Shown here one piece after another: positions 55,349 to 64,000 of a DNA stretch of 64,000 bases. Position 1 is the stretch's first letter, and each line of letters starts with the position of its first letter. Below the pieces are notes generated by a model. It had not been told where the DNA came from. It saw only the letters and a program-made list of their open reading frames with translations, and made no database searches. This stretch comes from CAZEER01 sp964586315 (GTDB lineage Bacteria > Fidelibacterota > Marinisomatia > Marinisomatales > UBA1611): positions 1 through 64,000 of the forward strand of contig CAZPHE010000005.1 of assembly GCA_964586315.1 (NCBI GenBank), in the 5' to 3' direction. Both the position numbers and the translations under genes were made by a program.

Positions 55349-57082
55349 ATGACTTTATCAATTCTAGATTGGACTATAGTAGGTGCCTTTTTTGTTGTCT
55401 CACTTGGCGTGGGTGTCTGGGCCTCTAAAAAGGCTGGAGAAGATACAAAATCATTTTTCCTTGCTGGACGTAATATGCCTTGGTGGCTACTTGGAATCAG
55501 TATGGTGGCGACTACTTTTTCAACCGATACACCGAATCTGGTTACTGATCTCGTTAGGCAGAACGGTGTCTCTGGCAATTGGGGCTGGTGGGCGTTTCTC
55601 ATTACCGGAATGCTTACGGTATTTATATATGCAAAACTCTGGCACAGATCTGGTGTTCTTACAGATATAGAATTTTATGAACTGAGGTATAGTGGGAAAG
55701 CCGCTGCATTTTTGCGTGGATTTCGTGCTTTATATCTTGGACTTGTTTTTAATGTCTTGGTAATGGGATCTGTTAGTCTTGCAGCCGTAAAATTTGGTGA
55801 AATTGTATTAGGATTGCCTGGTTGGTTTACTCTAAGTATTGCCTGCTCTATTACGTTAATTTATTCTGTTTTGGGTGGATTAAAGGCTGTGATTATTACA
55901 GATTTTATACAATTTACTTTAGCTATGATTGGTTCTATTTGGGCTATGCTTTATTGCCTTGGTTTACCTGAGATTGGTGGGCTCTCGAACCTTATCTCAC
56001 ATGAGAATGTTATTGGAAAATTATCCTTAATCCCTGATCTTTCAAACCCAGATGTTTGGGTACCGGTGTTACTGGTTCCTCTTGCGGTCCAGTGGTGGGC
56101 AAGTTATTACCCTGGTGCAGAACCAGGTGGAGGTGGCTACATAGCCCAGAGGATGTTTTCTGCTAAGGATGAATCAAATGCTGTAGGAGCTACCTTTTTA
56201 TTTAATATTGCTCACTATGCTCTGCGTCCCTGGCCTTGGATATTAATTGCACTCTCTTCTTTAATAATTTTTCCTGAAATATCAGATATAAGAGAGGCCT
56301 TCCCAAATCTTCCACAAGATAAGTTAGGACATGATGTTGCTTACCCTGCGATGTTGACCCTATTACCATCTGGTTTATTAGGTTTGGTTTCAGCATCTTT
56401 AATTGCAGCCTTTATGAGTACAATGTCTACACAGCTTAATCTTGGTGCTAGCTATCTTGTGAATGACTTTTATCATCGCTTTATGAATCCATCTGCTACA
56501 GAAAAGCAGCTGGTTAAAGCAGGCAGGCTGTTTACTTTTTTATCAATAATTCTTGGAGGAGGATTAGGATTACAATTGACAAATGCTGGGCAGGCATTTA
56601 ATCTACTTTTGATGATTGGTGCTGGGACTGGACTCATCTATATCTTACGTTGGTTTTGGTGGCGGATTAATGCGTATACTGAGATTGTTGCCATGATAAG
56701 CTCTCTAGTCATTGCAGGTTATTTAAATTTTGGAGACTTGGTTATTACAGATTGGTTAAAAATTGTGATTGGATCAGTAATCACAACCATTGTATGGCTA
56801 GTGGCCACATTTATTACTCCTCCAGATGATGATGAGACATTACGGGCATTTGTATTAAAAGTTAATCCAGGTGGCCCTGGCTGGGAAAAATATTCAAATA
56901 ATGTTTCTTCACAACCTTGGTCTGTGCCCAAAGGTATTTTATCTATGGTTCTAGGATGTGTTTCTGTCTATGGATTATTACTTGGGGTTGGTCAATTGAT
57001 CTACGGTCATTTAGAGTTAGGTCTATTTATTTCTAGCATTGGTTTAGCCGCCTTCTTTGGATTGTTTAAAATTTGGAAATAA
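55349..57082 (+). CDS. Sodium:solute symporter (SSS family), second copy
   Basis: The 577-residue polytopic protein has SSS features: FFLAGRNMPWWLLGISMVATTFSTDTPNLV, LGGLKAVIITDFIQFTLAMIGS and LIAAFMSTMSTQLNLGASYLVNDFYHRF. It is shorter than the symporter at 7236 and lacks that gene's soluble insertion, so the two are not recent duplicates. It begins right at the stop of the GH109-like gene and overlaps the kinase gene by 10 bases. It probably imports a sugar released by the fucosidase or GH109-like enzyme. Confidence 0.9.
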   Translation: MTLSILDWTIVGAFFVVSLGVGVWASKKAGEDTKSFFLAGRNMPWWLLGISMVATTFSTDTPNLVTDLVRQNGVSGNWGWWAFLITGMLTVFIYAKLWHRSGVLTDIEFYELRYSGKAAAFLRGFRALYLGLVFNVLVMGSVSLAAVKFGEIVLGLPGWFTLSIACSITLIYSVLGGLKAVIITDFIQFTLAMIGSIWAMLYCLGLPEIGGLSNLISHENVIGKLSLIPDLSNPDVWVPVLLVPLAVQWWASYYPGAEPGGGGYIAQRMFSAKDESNAVGATFLFNIAHYALRPWPWILIALSSLIIFPEISDIREAFPNLPQDKLGHDVAYPAMLTLLPSGLLGLVSASLIAAFMSTMSTQLNLGASYLVNDFYHRFMNPSATEKQLVKAGRLFTFLSIILGGGLGLQLTNAGQAFNLLLMIGAGTGLIYILRWFWWRINAYTEIVAMISSLVIAGYLNFGDLVITDWLKIVIGSVITTIVWLVATFITPPDDDETLRAFVLKVNPGGPGWEKYSNNVSSQPWSVPKGILSMVLGCVSVYGLLLGVGQLIYGHLELGLFISSIGLAAFFGLFKIWK

Positions 57083-58125
57083 GTACCCCAGGACGAATCT
57101 GTCTATTTGGTGAACACCAGGATTATCTTGGTCTTCCTGTTATAGCTATGGCAATCTCTTTGAGGGCGAAGATCAGTGGACATCAAAGATCAGACAGAAA
57201 GGTTATTATTCATAAACCGGATCTAATGGAAACTGAAATGTTTTCCTTGGATGATTTAGATTATAAAAGAGCTAGAGATTATTTTAAAAGTGGAATCAAG
57301 ATATGTAAGAATGAAGGTCTAGTTTTTAACAATGGCTTTGAGTGTAAAATAACCAGCTCTATCCCTTTTCAAGCAGGTACAAGCAGCTCTTCAGCCATTG
57401 TAGTAAGCTGGATTCATTTTTTATCATATATGGCAGAAAATAAAAAAAAATGGTCGAGAAGAAAACTGGGGGAACTAGCATTTAAAGCAGAAGTGATGGA
57501 ATTTGATGAACCAGGAGGTATGATGGACCAATATTCTACGGCAATCGGGGATCTGGTTTATATTGAATCAGAGCCGGATATTTTTGTAAAACAATTAAAC
57601 CCAAAGCTAGGGAGTTTTGTTTTAGGAGACTCTGGAGAACCAAAAGATACGCTAGCAATTCTTAAACGTTGCAGAGATTTAAGGCAAGAAATTATTCAAC
57701 GGATCAAATTAAGAGATAGGAACTTTGATCTCCATTCGTGTGATGGAGACATTGACTCATCAATAATAAATAATGAAGAAAAAAGTTTATTTTTTGGTAC
57801 TATAGAAAATAGGGATATTCTTAAAAAAGCTAAATCAGAGTTAGAAAAGAGTAGTCCAGATCATGAGCGATTCGGGGCTTTATTAAATGATCAGCATTGT
57901 ATTCTGAGGGATCGATTAAATGTGAGTACTGAAAAAATTGAAGCAATGCTTTCTGCGGCAATATCCGCAGGAGCACTTGGAGGAAAAATTAATGGCTCAG
58001 GTGGTGGCGGTTGTATGTTTGCATATGCTCCAGAAAACCCAAGTTCTGTGATACATGCTATAGAATCTGCGGGTGGAAAGGCTTATATAGTACATGCTGA
58101 TACGGGGTCAAAAGTTTTAACTTAA
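57073..58125 (+). CDS. GHMP sugar kinase (galactokinase-like)
   Basis: The 350-residue protein starts at TTG (MEISTPGRICLFGEHQDYLG); no ATG exists nearby, and the GEH-x-DY motif at 14-18 is the galactokinase signature. The phosphate-binding loop is IPFQAGTSSSSAIVV and the C-terminal GHMP motif KINGSGGGGCMFAY. The catalytic Asp is likely in EFDEPGGMMDQYST. It phosphorylates a sugar at C1, possibly galactose, GalNAc, fucose or a related hexose. Adjacency to a nucleotidyltransferase suggests that the product is turned into a nucleotide sugar. Confidence 0.87.
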   Translation: MEISTPGRICLFGEHQDYLGLPVIAMAISLRAKISGHQRSDRKVIIHKPDLMETEMFSLDDLDYKRARDYFKSGIKICKNEGLVFNNGFECKITSSIPFQAGTSSSSAIVVSWIHFLSYMAENKKKWSRRKLGELAFKAEVMEFDEPGGMMDQYSTAIGDLVYIESEPDIFVKQLNPKLGSFVLGDSGEPKDTLAILKRCRDLRQEIIQRIKLRDRNFDLHSCDGDIDSSIINNEEKSLFFGTIENRDILKKAKSELEKSSPDHERFGALLNDQHCILRDRLNVSTEKIEAMLSAAISAGALGGKINGSGGGGCMFAYAPENPSSVIHAIESAGGKAYIVHADTGSKVLT

Positions 58126-58149
58126 TTAATACAATAAGGAACAAAGAAA

Positions 58150-59031
58150 ATGAATGATATTACTCTTTTGGTTATGGCTGCAGGCATGGGCTCCAGATAT
58201 GGTGGACTAAAACAATTGGATTCAGTAGGACCCAATGGAGAAACGATTATTGATTATTCAGTATATGATAGTATCCAGGCAGGCTTTAATAAGGTAATAT
58301 TTATTATTCGCAAAGACTTTGAACAAGAATTCAAATCGCAGATATCCAATAAATATATTGGGGAAATTAAGACTGAATTTGCATTTCAGGATATTCATGA
58401 TCTTCCAAATGAATTTAAGTGTCCTGAAGATCGTGAAAAACCGTGGGGCACCGGTCACGCTATTTTGACTTGCAGGAATATGATCAAAGAACCATTTGTT
58501 GCAATTAATGGTGATGATTTTTATGGTCTGGAATCTTTTAAGGTCATAGCAGATTATTATAAAAACGGGGGTAATACATTTTCTATGGTTGCTTTTCAGT
58601 TAGATAAAACATTATCTGAGTTTGGCGGGGTTTCCCGTGGATTATGTCAAGTGAAGGATGGTTTTCTGGATACAGTAGTCGAAACAGAAAATCTTAAAAA
58701 TACAGAAAATGGAATATCATCGGATGGAGATATTGGTTTAAAAGGTGATGAACCTGTCTCTATGAATGTTTGGGGATTTACACCTGATCTTTTTCATTAT
58801 TTAAAAACAATGTTTCTGGATTTTCTACAAGAGCATGGTGAAGAAATGGAAAGTGAATATTTAATCCCAACAGTGGTCAATGATCTTGTGGGATCTGGCG
58901 AGAAAAAAGTACATGTTTTAAATAGTAGCGAAAAATGGTTTGGTGTAACCTATAAGGAAGACAAACCGATTGTAATGCAAAAAATACAAGAGTTAATTCA
59001 AAAAGGGAATTATCCTAAAAATCTCTTTTGA
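58150..59031 (+). CDS. Sugar-phosphate nucleotidyltransferase
   Basis: The 293-residue cytoplasmic protein begins with LLVMAAGMGSRYGGLKQL, the NTP-binding Gly-rich loop of nucleotidyltransferases. INGDDFYG is the metal-binding site and EYLIPTVVNDLV is typical of the C-terminal region. AAGGA precedes the ATG. The pair of kinase and transferase is expected to yield an NDP-sugar from a sugar imported by the SSS protein. The nucleotide and sugar specificity cannot be read from sequence. The beta-galactosidase gene begins 7 bases after its stop. Confidence 0.87.
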   Translation: MNDITLLVMAAGMGSRYGGLKQLDSVGPNGETIIDYSVYDSIQAGFNKVIFIIRKDFEQEFKSQISNKYIGEIKTEFAFQDIHDLPNEFKCPEDREKPWGTGHAILTCRNMIKEPFVAINGDDFYGLESFKVIADYYKNGGNTFSMVAFQLDKTLSEFGGVSRGLCQVKDGFLDTVVETENLKNTENGISSDGDIGLKGDEPVSMNVWGFTPDLFHYLKTMFLDFLQEHGEEMESEYLIPTVVNDLVGSGEKKVHVLNSSEKWFGVTYKEDKPIVMQKIQELIQKGNYPKNLF

Positions 59032-59038
59032 GTATCTA

Positions 59039-62000
59039 ATGAAATTATTTTTTAATATAATCATAAAGTTTCATCTATCAATTTTTATGATCCTATTAGC
59101 TAAAACACCCCATGCAATTGAAGATCAAACTATTGTTGAGGTAAATAAATTACCTCCAAGAGCCACCTTTTTTAATTTTGAATCTAAGAGACTTGCTAAA
59201 ATTAATGACCCTTCACGATCAGATTATTATCAATCTTTAAATGGAGAGTGGAAATTCAATTGGGTTAGAGATCCTGCAGATCGTCCAATTGAGTTTTTTC
59301 TACCTGATTTTGATGATTCTGGTTGGGATAATTTTAAGGTGCCTGCAAATTGGGAGATTAATGGGTATGGTGTTCCTATTTATTTAAACCACCCCTACGA
59401 ATTTTCCTATAATCCTGAGCCACCATATATACCAAATGGTTATAATCCTGTTGGATCATACCGAAAGGAATTTATCATTCCTTTATCTTGGGAAAATCAT
59501 CGAATCATAATTTATTTTGGTGCTGTTAAATCTGCATTTTTTATTTGGATAAATGGACAAAAAGTGGGGTACAGTCAAGGGAGTAAGTTACCAGCCGAGT
59601 TTGATATCACCAAATATGTCAAATCCGGTGTGAATCTGGTAGCATTAGAAGTATACCGATGGTCTGATGGCACCTATCTGGAGTGTCAGGATTTTTGGAG
59701 AATTAGTGGTATTGAAAGAGAAGTATTTATTGCAGCTGAGCCAAAAATCAGGATTGCTGATTTTTGGGCAAAAACACCCCTGGATGAAGATTTAAGGCAT
59801 GGTGAATTAGAACTTCAAATAGATATTGAAAATGACTACGAAATGGATGAACGTATCTCCATACGTACTGAAATGTATGGACCCGATAATCGTCGTGTCT
59901 ATAATAAAATAGATAAGGTCACTGTCCCAGCTAAATCTATATTAACTCATGAGTTGAACAAATCAGTCCCTAATGTTGACTCTTGGACAGCTGAAACTCC
60001 AAACCTATATACACTTTATATAACAATAAAAAAAGGATCTGAAGTAATCGTTTCAATTTCAGATCAGATCGGTTTTAGAACCATTGAAGTGAAAAATGGG
60101 CAATTTTTAGTTAATGGAAAACCTATACTGATTAAAGGTGTCAATCGACATGAACATGATCCAAAAACAGGTCATGTAGTTAGTAAAGAAATGATGGAAA
60201 AAGATATCCAATTAATGAAAGAGTTCAATATTAATACTGTCCGAACTAGTCATTATCCATCGGATCCGTATTGGTATGATCTATGTGATAAATATGGACT
60301 ATATGTTATTGATGAAGCCAATATCGAAAGTCATGGTATGGGCTATCACCCTGATCGGACATTGGGTAATAAATCAGACTGGTATGTTGCTCATTTTAAT
60401 AGAATTTATAGGATGCTTGAGAGGGATAAAAATCACCCATCTATTATTATGTGGTCAATGGGAAATGAAGGTGGTGATGGAGTCAACTTTGTAGCTTGTT
60501 CCAATTGGATTCGTACCAGAGATCCTTCAAGACCAATTCATTATGAACGGGCAGGTGATAATAACCATGTCGATATTTTTTCACCAATGTATACTGGAGT
60601 AGAGTGGTTGAAAGAGTGGGTTAAAAAAGAGCATGAACGTCCTCTAATTATGTGCGAGTATATGCATGCTATGGGAAACAGCCTTGGTGGGATGAAAGAT
60701 TATTGGGACCTAATACGAAAAGAGCGTCAGCTTCAAGGAGGTTGCATATGGGACTGGGTTGATCAGGGATTAGAAAAAATATCAGAAGATGGTCGATCCT
60801 ATTTTGCATATGGAGGTGATTTTGGCCCACCGAGCACGCCTAGTGATGGCAATTTCTTAATTAATGGTTTGGTCCAGCCAAATCGCTTACCAAACCCACA
60901 TTTTTTTGAGGCTAAGAAAGCATATCAAAATTTTTTAGTTAAACCGATTGGAATGAAAGATTATTTAGTAGAAATCACGAATGAACATTTTTTTATCCAT
61001 TCTGATGCATTCGTAATTACATGGCACTTGAAATCTGAAGGAAAAACCATACAAGCAGGTGAATTAAAAAAAATAAAATTACAACCACAAGAGAGTAAAG
61101 TGATTAGCATACCAGTTAAAGAATTTATAATGGAACATCTGGAGGAGTATTTTTTGGAATTTGAATTTAGGTTAAAACAAGACCAAGGTTTACTGAAAAA
61201 AGGGCATCTAGTTGCCTGGGAACAATTGGATGTGGTTAATTATAAAACCATAAAAAAAGTTGATCTATCTCAAATGCAGATAAAAAATTTGATGAATTTC
61301 CCTGATTTTCAAAATGTGATTATTAATGATAGGTTTGTAGAAATACTTGGGAAAAATTTTAAAATAATATTTTCAAAAAAACATGGTACTATGCAATCTT
61401 GGATAAATAATGATATTGAGTTGTTATTAAAAGGTCCTAAGCCAAATTTTTGGCGGATACCAACAGATAACGACTTTGGAAATAATATGCCTTCAAGAAT
61501 GGCCTTATGGAAAAAAACATCAGATGCTCAAGATATTGATGATATTATTATAACAAAAAGTACAGGGGTGGTAAATATCAGGGTATTATACAATTACAAT
61601 CATATTGGTTCTAAAGGAGAGATTGAATACAATATTTTTGGTAATGGGCATGTATTAGTAAGTCACAGTTTTAAACCAAATAAAATTGGGCTTCCTAATC
61701 TTCCTAAGTTTGGGATATCCATGGAGATTCCAAAAGAATTTAAAAATCTAACCTGGTATGGTAGAGGACCTCATGAAAATTATTGGGATCGAAAATCCAG
61801 TGCGAAGGTTGATATTTATTCAGGAACAGTTTCTGATCAATACCATCCTTATGTTCGTCCTCAGGAAAATGGAAACAAAACAGATGTACGTTGGGCAACT
61901 TTAAAAAATGATCGAGGAAATGGTTTGATGATTAGTGGTTTGTTTTCTATTAATGCAAGTCACTATAAACCAAATGATTTTGATCATGGCTTTGATGTAT

Positions 62001-62248
62001 TCCAAAAAGATTTTAACCGTGATATAAAAGTAACTAAAAAAAATATGCATACTATAGATTTAGTGGAGAATGATCTTATTTATCTTGGTATTGATTATTT
62101 ACAAATGGGCGTTGGAGGAGAAGATAGCTGGGGAGCACAACCATTAAAAAACTACCAATTGCCATCTCAAGGATATATCCATCATTTCAAAATGATTCCC
62201 CTCAAGAGGAAGGATGATCCAAAAAGTTTATATAAAGATCATTTTTAA
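59039..62248 (+). CDS. GH2 beta-galactosidase (LacZ type), exported
   Basis: The protein of 1069 residues has LacZ-like domain order: signal peptide (about 1-24), jelly roll (SLNGEWKFNWVRDP, VPANWEINGYGVPIYLNHPYEFSYNP), Ig-like domain, barrel (GVNRHEHDP, VRTSHYPSDPYWYDLCDKYGLYVIDEANIE) and C-terminal galactosidase small-chain domains (RIPTDNDFGNN, WYGRGPHENYWDRKSSA). The acid/base is Glu477 (MGNEGG) and the nucleophile Glu540 (CEYMHAMGNS). It removes terminal beta-galactose from glycans in the periplasm. Exported LacZ-type enzymes are usual in FCB-group glycan clusters. Confidence 0.94.
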   Translation: MKLFFNIIIKFHLSIFMILLAKTPHAIEDQTIVEVNKLPPRATFFNFESKRLAKINDPSRSDYYQSLNGEWKFNWVRDPADRPIEFFLPDFDDSGWDNFKVPANWEINGYGVPIYLNHPYEFSYNPEPPYIPNGYNPVGSYRKEFIIPLSWENHRIIIYFGAVKSAFFIWINGQKVGYSQGSKLPAEFDITKYVKSGVNLVALEVYRWSDGTYLECQDFWRISGIEREVFIAAEPKIRIADFWAKTPLDEDLRHGELELQIDIENDYEMDERISIRTEMYGPDNRRVYNKIDKVTVPAKSILTHELNKSVPNVDSWTAETPNLYTLYITIKKGSEVIVSISDQIGFRTIEVKNGQFLVNGKPILIKGVNRHEHDPKTGHVVSKEMMEKDIQLMKEFNINTVRTSHYPSDPYWYDLCDKYGLYVIDEANIESHGMGYHPDRTLGNKSDWYVAHFNRIYRMLERDKNHPSIIMWSMGNEGGDGVNFVACSNWIRTRDPSRPIHYERAGDNNHVDIFSPMYTGVEWLKEWVKKEHERPLIMCEYMHAMGNSLGGMKDYWDLIRKERQLQGGCIWDWVDQGLEKISEDGRSYFAYGGDFGPPSTPSDGNFLINGLVQPNRLPNPHFFEAKKAYQNFLVKPIGMKDYLVEITNEHFFIHSDAFVITWHLKSEGKTIQAGELKKIKLQPQESKVISIPVKEFIMEHLEEYFLEFEFRLKQDQGLLKKGHLVAWEQLDVVNYKTIKKVDLSQMQIKNLMNFPDFQNVIINDRFVEILGKNFKIIFSKKHGTMQSWINNDIELLLKGPKPNFWRIPTDNDFGNNMPSRMALWKKTSDAQDIDDIIITKSTGVVNIRVLYNYNHIGSKGEIEYNIFGNGHVLVSHSFKPNKIGLPNLPKFGISMEIPKEFKNLTWYGRGPHENYWDRKSSAKVDIYSGTVSDQYHPYVRPQENGNKTDVRWATLKNDRGNGLMISGLFSINASHYKPNDFDHGFDVFQKDFNRDIKVTKKNMHTIDLVENDLIYLGIDYLQMGVGGEDSWGAQPLKNYQLPSQGYIHHFKMIPLKRKDDPKSLYKDHF

Positions 62249-62263
62249 AGATTAAAGTTTTGA

Positions 62264-63091
62264 TTGAATATATCTGTTATTATTCCCACCTATAATAGGA
62301 AACATACTCTTCCCAGAGCTGTTAACTCTGTACTTAAACAGACCTATGAACCATTTGAAATATTTGTTATTGATGATGGATCAACTGATGGTACAAAAGA
62401 ATGGTTCCCTGAAGAATATCCATTTGTAAAGTATTTTTATCAAGAAAATTTGGGTGTTAGTTCAGCTAGGAATAATGCTATTCAAATTTCAAAAGGGAAT
62501 TGGATTGCATTTTTAGATTCAGATGATGAATGGTTTCCAAAAAAATTAGAGAATCAAATCAAATTAATTAATAATAGTAAAGGTTATAAATTTTGTCATA
62601 CCAATGAAATTTGGATTCGCAATGGTGTAAGAGTGAATCAGATGAAGAAACACCAAAAATATGGTGGTAAAATTTTTAAAAAATGTTTGGATATTTGTAG
62701 AATTTCACCATCGTCGTCCCTGATAAATCGGTCAATATTTAATGATATTGGTTTGTTTGATGAATCTTTGAAAGTTTGTGAAGATTATGATCTCTGGCTG
62801 AGAATTACTGCGAAATACCCTATTCTTTTTCTAGATGAACCATTAATAAAAAAATTCGGAGGACATTCCGATCAACTTTCAATCGTTCCTAAAGGTATAG
62901 AGCAATATCGTATACAATCTTTAGAGAAAATAATTTTATCAAATACACTCAAACGATCGCAAAAATCAGCGGCCATTGAGATGTTGCTATATAAGTTAAA
63001 AATTTATAATAATGGTCTTGAAAAAAGAGGCAGAATCAAAGAGATCAAAGCAAATAAAAAAAAGATTCAACATTGGATTAATATGTCATAG
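62264..63091 (+). CDS. Family 2 (GT-A) glycosyltransferase
   Basis: The TTG start at 62264 gives MNISVIIPTYNRKHTLPRAV, the classic GT2 beginning. DDGSTDGTK, the DXD motif FLDSDDEW and the acceptor-side motif CEDYDLWLRIT are present. The 275-residue length is complete, with a basic C-terminus and no membrane segment. It transfers a sugar from a nucleotide donor, possibly to surface polysaccharide. It is 15 bases downstream of the beta-galactosidase gene, so it may be co-transcribed and could use the nucleotide sugar made upstream; the link is speculative. Confidence 0.9.
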   Translation: MNISVIIPTYNRKHTLPRAVNSVLKQTYEPFEIFVIDDGSTDGTKEWFPEEYPFVKYFYQENLGVSSARNNAIQISKGNWIAFLDSDDEWFPKKLENQIKLINNSKGYKFCHTNEIWIRNGVRVNQMKKHQKYGGKIFKKCLDICRISPSSSLINRSIFNDIGLFDESLKVCEDYDLWLRITAKYPILFLDEPLIKKFGGHSDQLSIVPKGIEQYRIQSLEKIILSNTLKRSQKSAAIEMLLYKLKIYNNGLEKRGRIKEIKANKKKIQHWINMS

Positions 63092-63170
63092 ATGTGTTAG
63101 ATTACCTAGTGAAGAGATTAATAGTGATATGGATATCAAAAAATCTTAATATTGTATTGTATATATAAAA

Positions 63171-64000
63171 ATGAAATCATTTTATAAAATAATCACATTT
63201 ATACTATCTTACTTGCTCACATTTTTAACTGCGGAAGAATGGATAAGTACTGGTAGTCCGCGACCATCTCAACCAGTCTGGGATGTCAATGCAATTTCAG
63301 AAGAATATTTAGAAATTACTTTTGATCTTGGAGGATACTTTGTTGAAGAACTTGAAGATGGGAAAAATCGTGTTTATTTCCCCGGCAGTGTCCCGATTCT
63401 TGAAAGAGGGTATCCTGAGCTACCACGCATAGCACGATCCATTATTATTCCTGATCTTTCTCATATGGAAATCAATATTTTGGAAACAGAGTTTATAGAT
63501 ATAGAAATTGATAATATAGTACCTTCTAAGGGGAATCTAACTAGAGATATCGATCCTTCGACTGTGCCTTATACCTATGGTAAATCATATGAAACGGATG
63601 AATGGTATCCTGATAATTTTACTTTTTTAAGAGACCCTTATATTTTAAGGTCTTTTCGAGGACAAACCGTTGTTTTTCAACCGATGCATTATAATCCCAT
63701 CCAGAGATTATTACGAGTCTACACCCATGTCAAAATTGCAGTTCAAGAGAATGGCTTAAGTCAAATAAATACTCTAACCAGAAGGCCCGCTGAAGGTGCC
63801 TCCAGAGAATTTGAATATATGTACCAAGATCATTTTATAAATTACCCTAGTAATCAACGATATGAAGTTCTTGGCGAACAGGGGCCAATGCTTGTGATTA
63901 GCTATGGAGATTTTATAGATGAAATGCAGACATTTGTTGATTGGAAAAATTATAAAGGAATTCCTACTGAAATGGTGGATATAGTAGACATTGGTAGTGT
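63171..64000 (+). CDS. Gingipain-type C25 peptidase, N-terminal part only
   Basis: From ATG 63171 the frame is open to the right edge (276 codons). After a signal peptide (ending LLTFLTAEE) comes a region with the C25 propeptide pattern: FPGSVPILERGYPELPRIARSIIIPD, then VPYTYGKSYETDEWYP and FRGQTVVFQPMHYNPIQRLLRVYTHVKIAV. The last visible part, LVISYGDFIDEMQTFVDWKNYKGIPTEMVDI, is the beginning of the caspase-like catalytic domain. Such proteases are classic T9SS cargo. The catalytic His and Cys lie beyond the window, so activity cannot be judged. Confidence 0.85.
   Translation, partial: MKSFYKIITFILSYLLTFLTAEEWISTGSPRPSQPVWDVNAISEEYLEITFDLGGYFVEELEDGKNRVYFPGSVPILERGYPELPRIARSIIIPDLSHMEINILETEFIDIEIDNIVPSKGNLTRDIDPSTVPYTYGKSYETDEWYPDNFTFLRDPYILRSFRGQTVVFQPMHYNPIQRLLRVYTHVKIAVQENGLSQINTLTRRPAEGASREFEYMYQDHFINYPSNQRYEVLGEQGPMLVISYGDFIDEMQTFVDWKNYKGIPTEMVDIVDIGS

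Noticed and set aside
1..64000. tRNA, rRNA, riboswitch, integrase, toxin-antitoxin or phage genes
   Set aside because: Looked for by eye on both strands; no cloverleaf, rRNA segment, known riboswitch core or mobile-element protein was recognised. A covariance-model scan would be decisive.

Overview
The window is an AT-rich stretch of a bacterial draft genome; a 22-base run of N marks a scaffold join. The lineage is best read as the FCB group, most likely Marinimicrobia (SAR406) or a close relative. Secreted proteins carry C-terminal type IX secretion (T9SS) sorting domains with the NYPNPFNPSTT signature, a PorV-like protein and the start of a gingipain-type protease are present, and no SusC/SusD pair accompanies the sugar genes. 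This assignment is inference from protein features, not from a marker gene.

Layout. (1) 1-17.6 kb: a mannose-oriented glycan utilisation cluster (GH2 beta-mannosidase, SGNH esterase, MFS transporter, CBM9-like protein, SSS symporter, GH38 alpha-mannosidase). It is flanked by two paralogous secreted beta-helix proteins, one cut by the left edge and one of about 1700 residues with a C-type lectin domain and a T9SS tail. (2) 17.7-26 kb: a MORN-type repeat protein, then a minus-strand group holding a small exported protein, a PorV-like/transglutaminase-like/TPR fusion and a large FG-GAP T9SS cargo. (3) 26-35.5 kb, minus strand: a CHASE2 class III cyclase followed by a pilus/type II-like assembly operon (secretin, PilP-like, PilO-DUF2914 fusion, ExeA-PilM-PilN triple fusion) and a small duplicated membrane protein. 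(4) 35.6-37.9 kb: an intact APH-type kinase and a heavily decayed class III aminotransferase pseudogene. (5) 38-51.9 kb, plus strand: receiver-like protein, prepilin peptidase, assembly ATPase, sigma-54 activator, PilC, four paralogous divergent prepilins each behind a sigma-54-type promoter, a conventional pilin, four pseudopilin-like proteins and a PilX/LamG protein across the assembly gap. (6) 52-62.2 kb: a second glycan cluster (GH29 fucosidase with PA14, GH109-like protein with Tat signal, SSS symporter, GHMP kinase, nucleotidyltransferase, GH2 beta-galactosidase), then a GT2 glycosyltransferase and a truncated C25 peptidase.

How it fits together. Regions 3 and 5 form one nearly complete pilus machine. 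Its ExeA-type ATPase, MshE-type ATPase and LamG-bearing tip or minor component recall the MSHA pilus more than a plain T4aP, and no retraction ATPase is visible. Promoter architecture suggests that the local NtrC-type regulator, whose receiver lacks the phospho-acceptor, drives the four prepilin genes through sigma-54. The glycan clusters together cover mannose, fucose, N-acetylgalactosamine and galactose, which fits glycoprotein or complex algal/animal glycan use. The kinase plus nucleotidyltransferase suggests that one released sugar is activated to a nucleotide sugar.

The strongest candidate for something undescribed is the four-gene divergent prepilin array with its shared promoter, terminator and repeat units.
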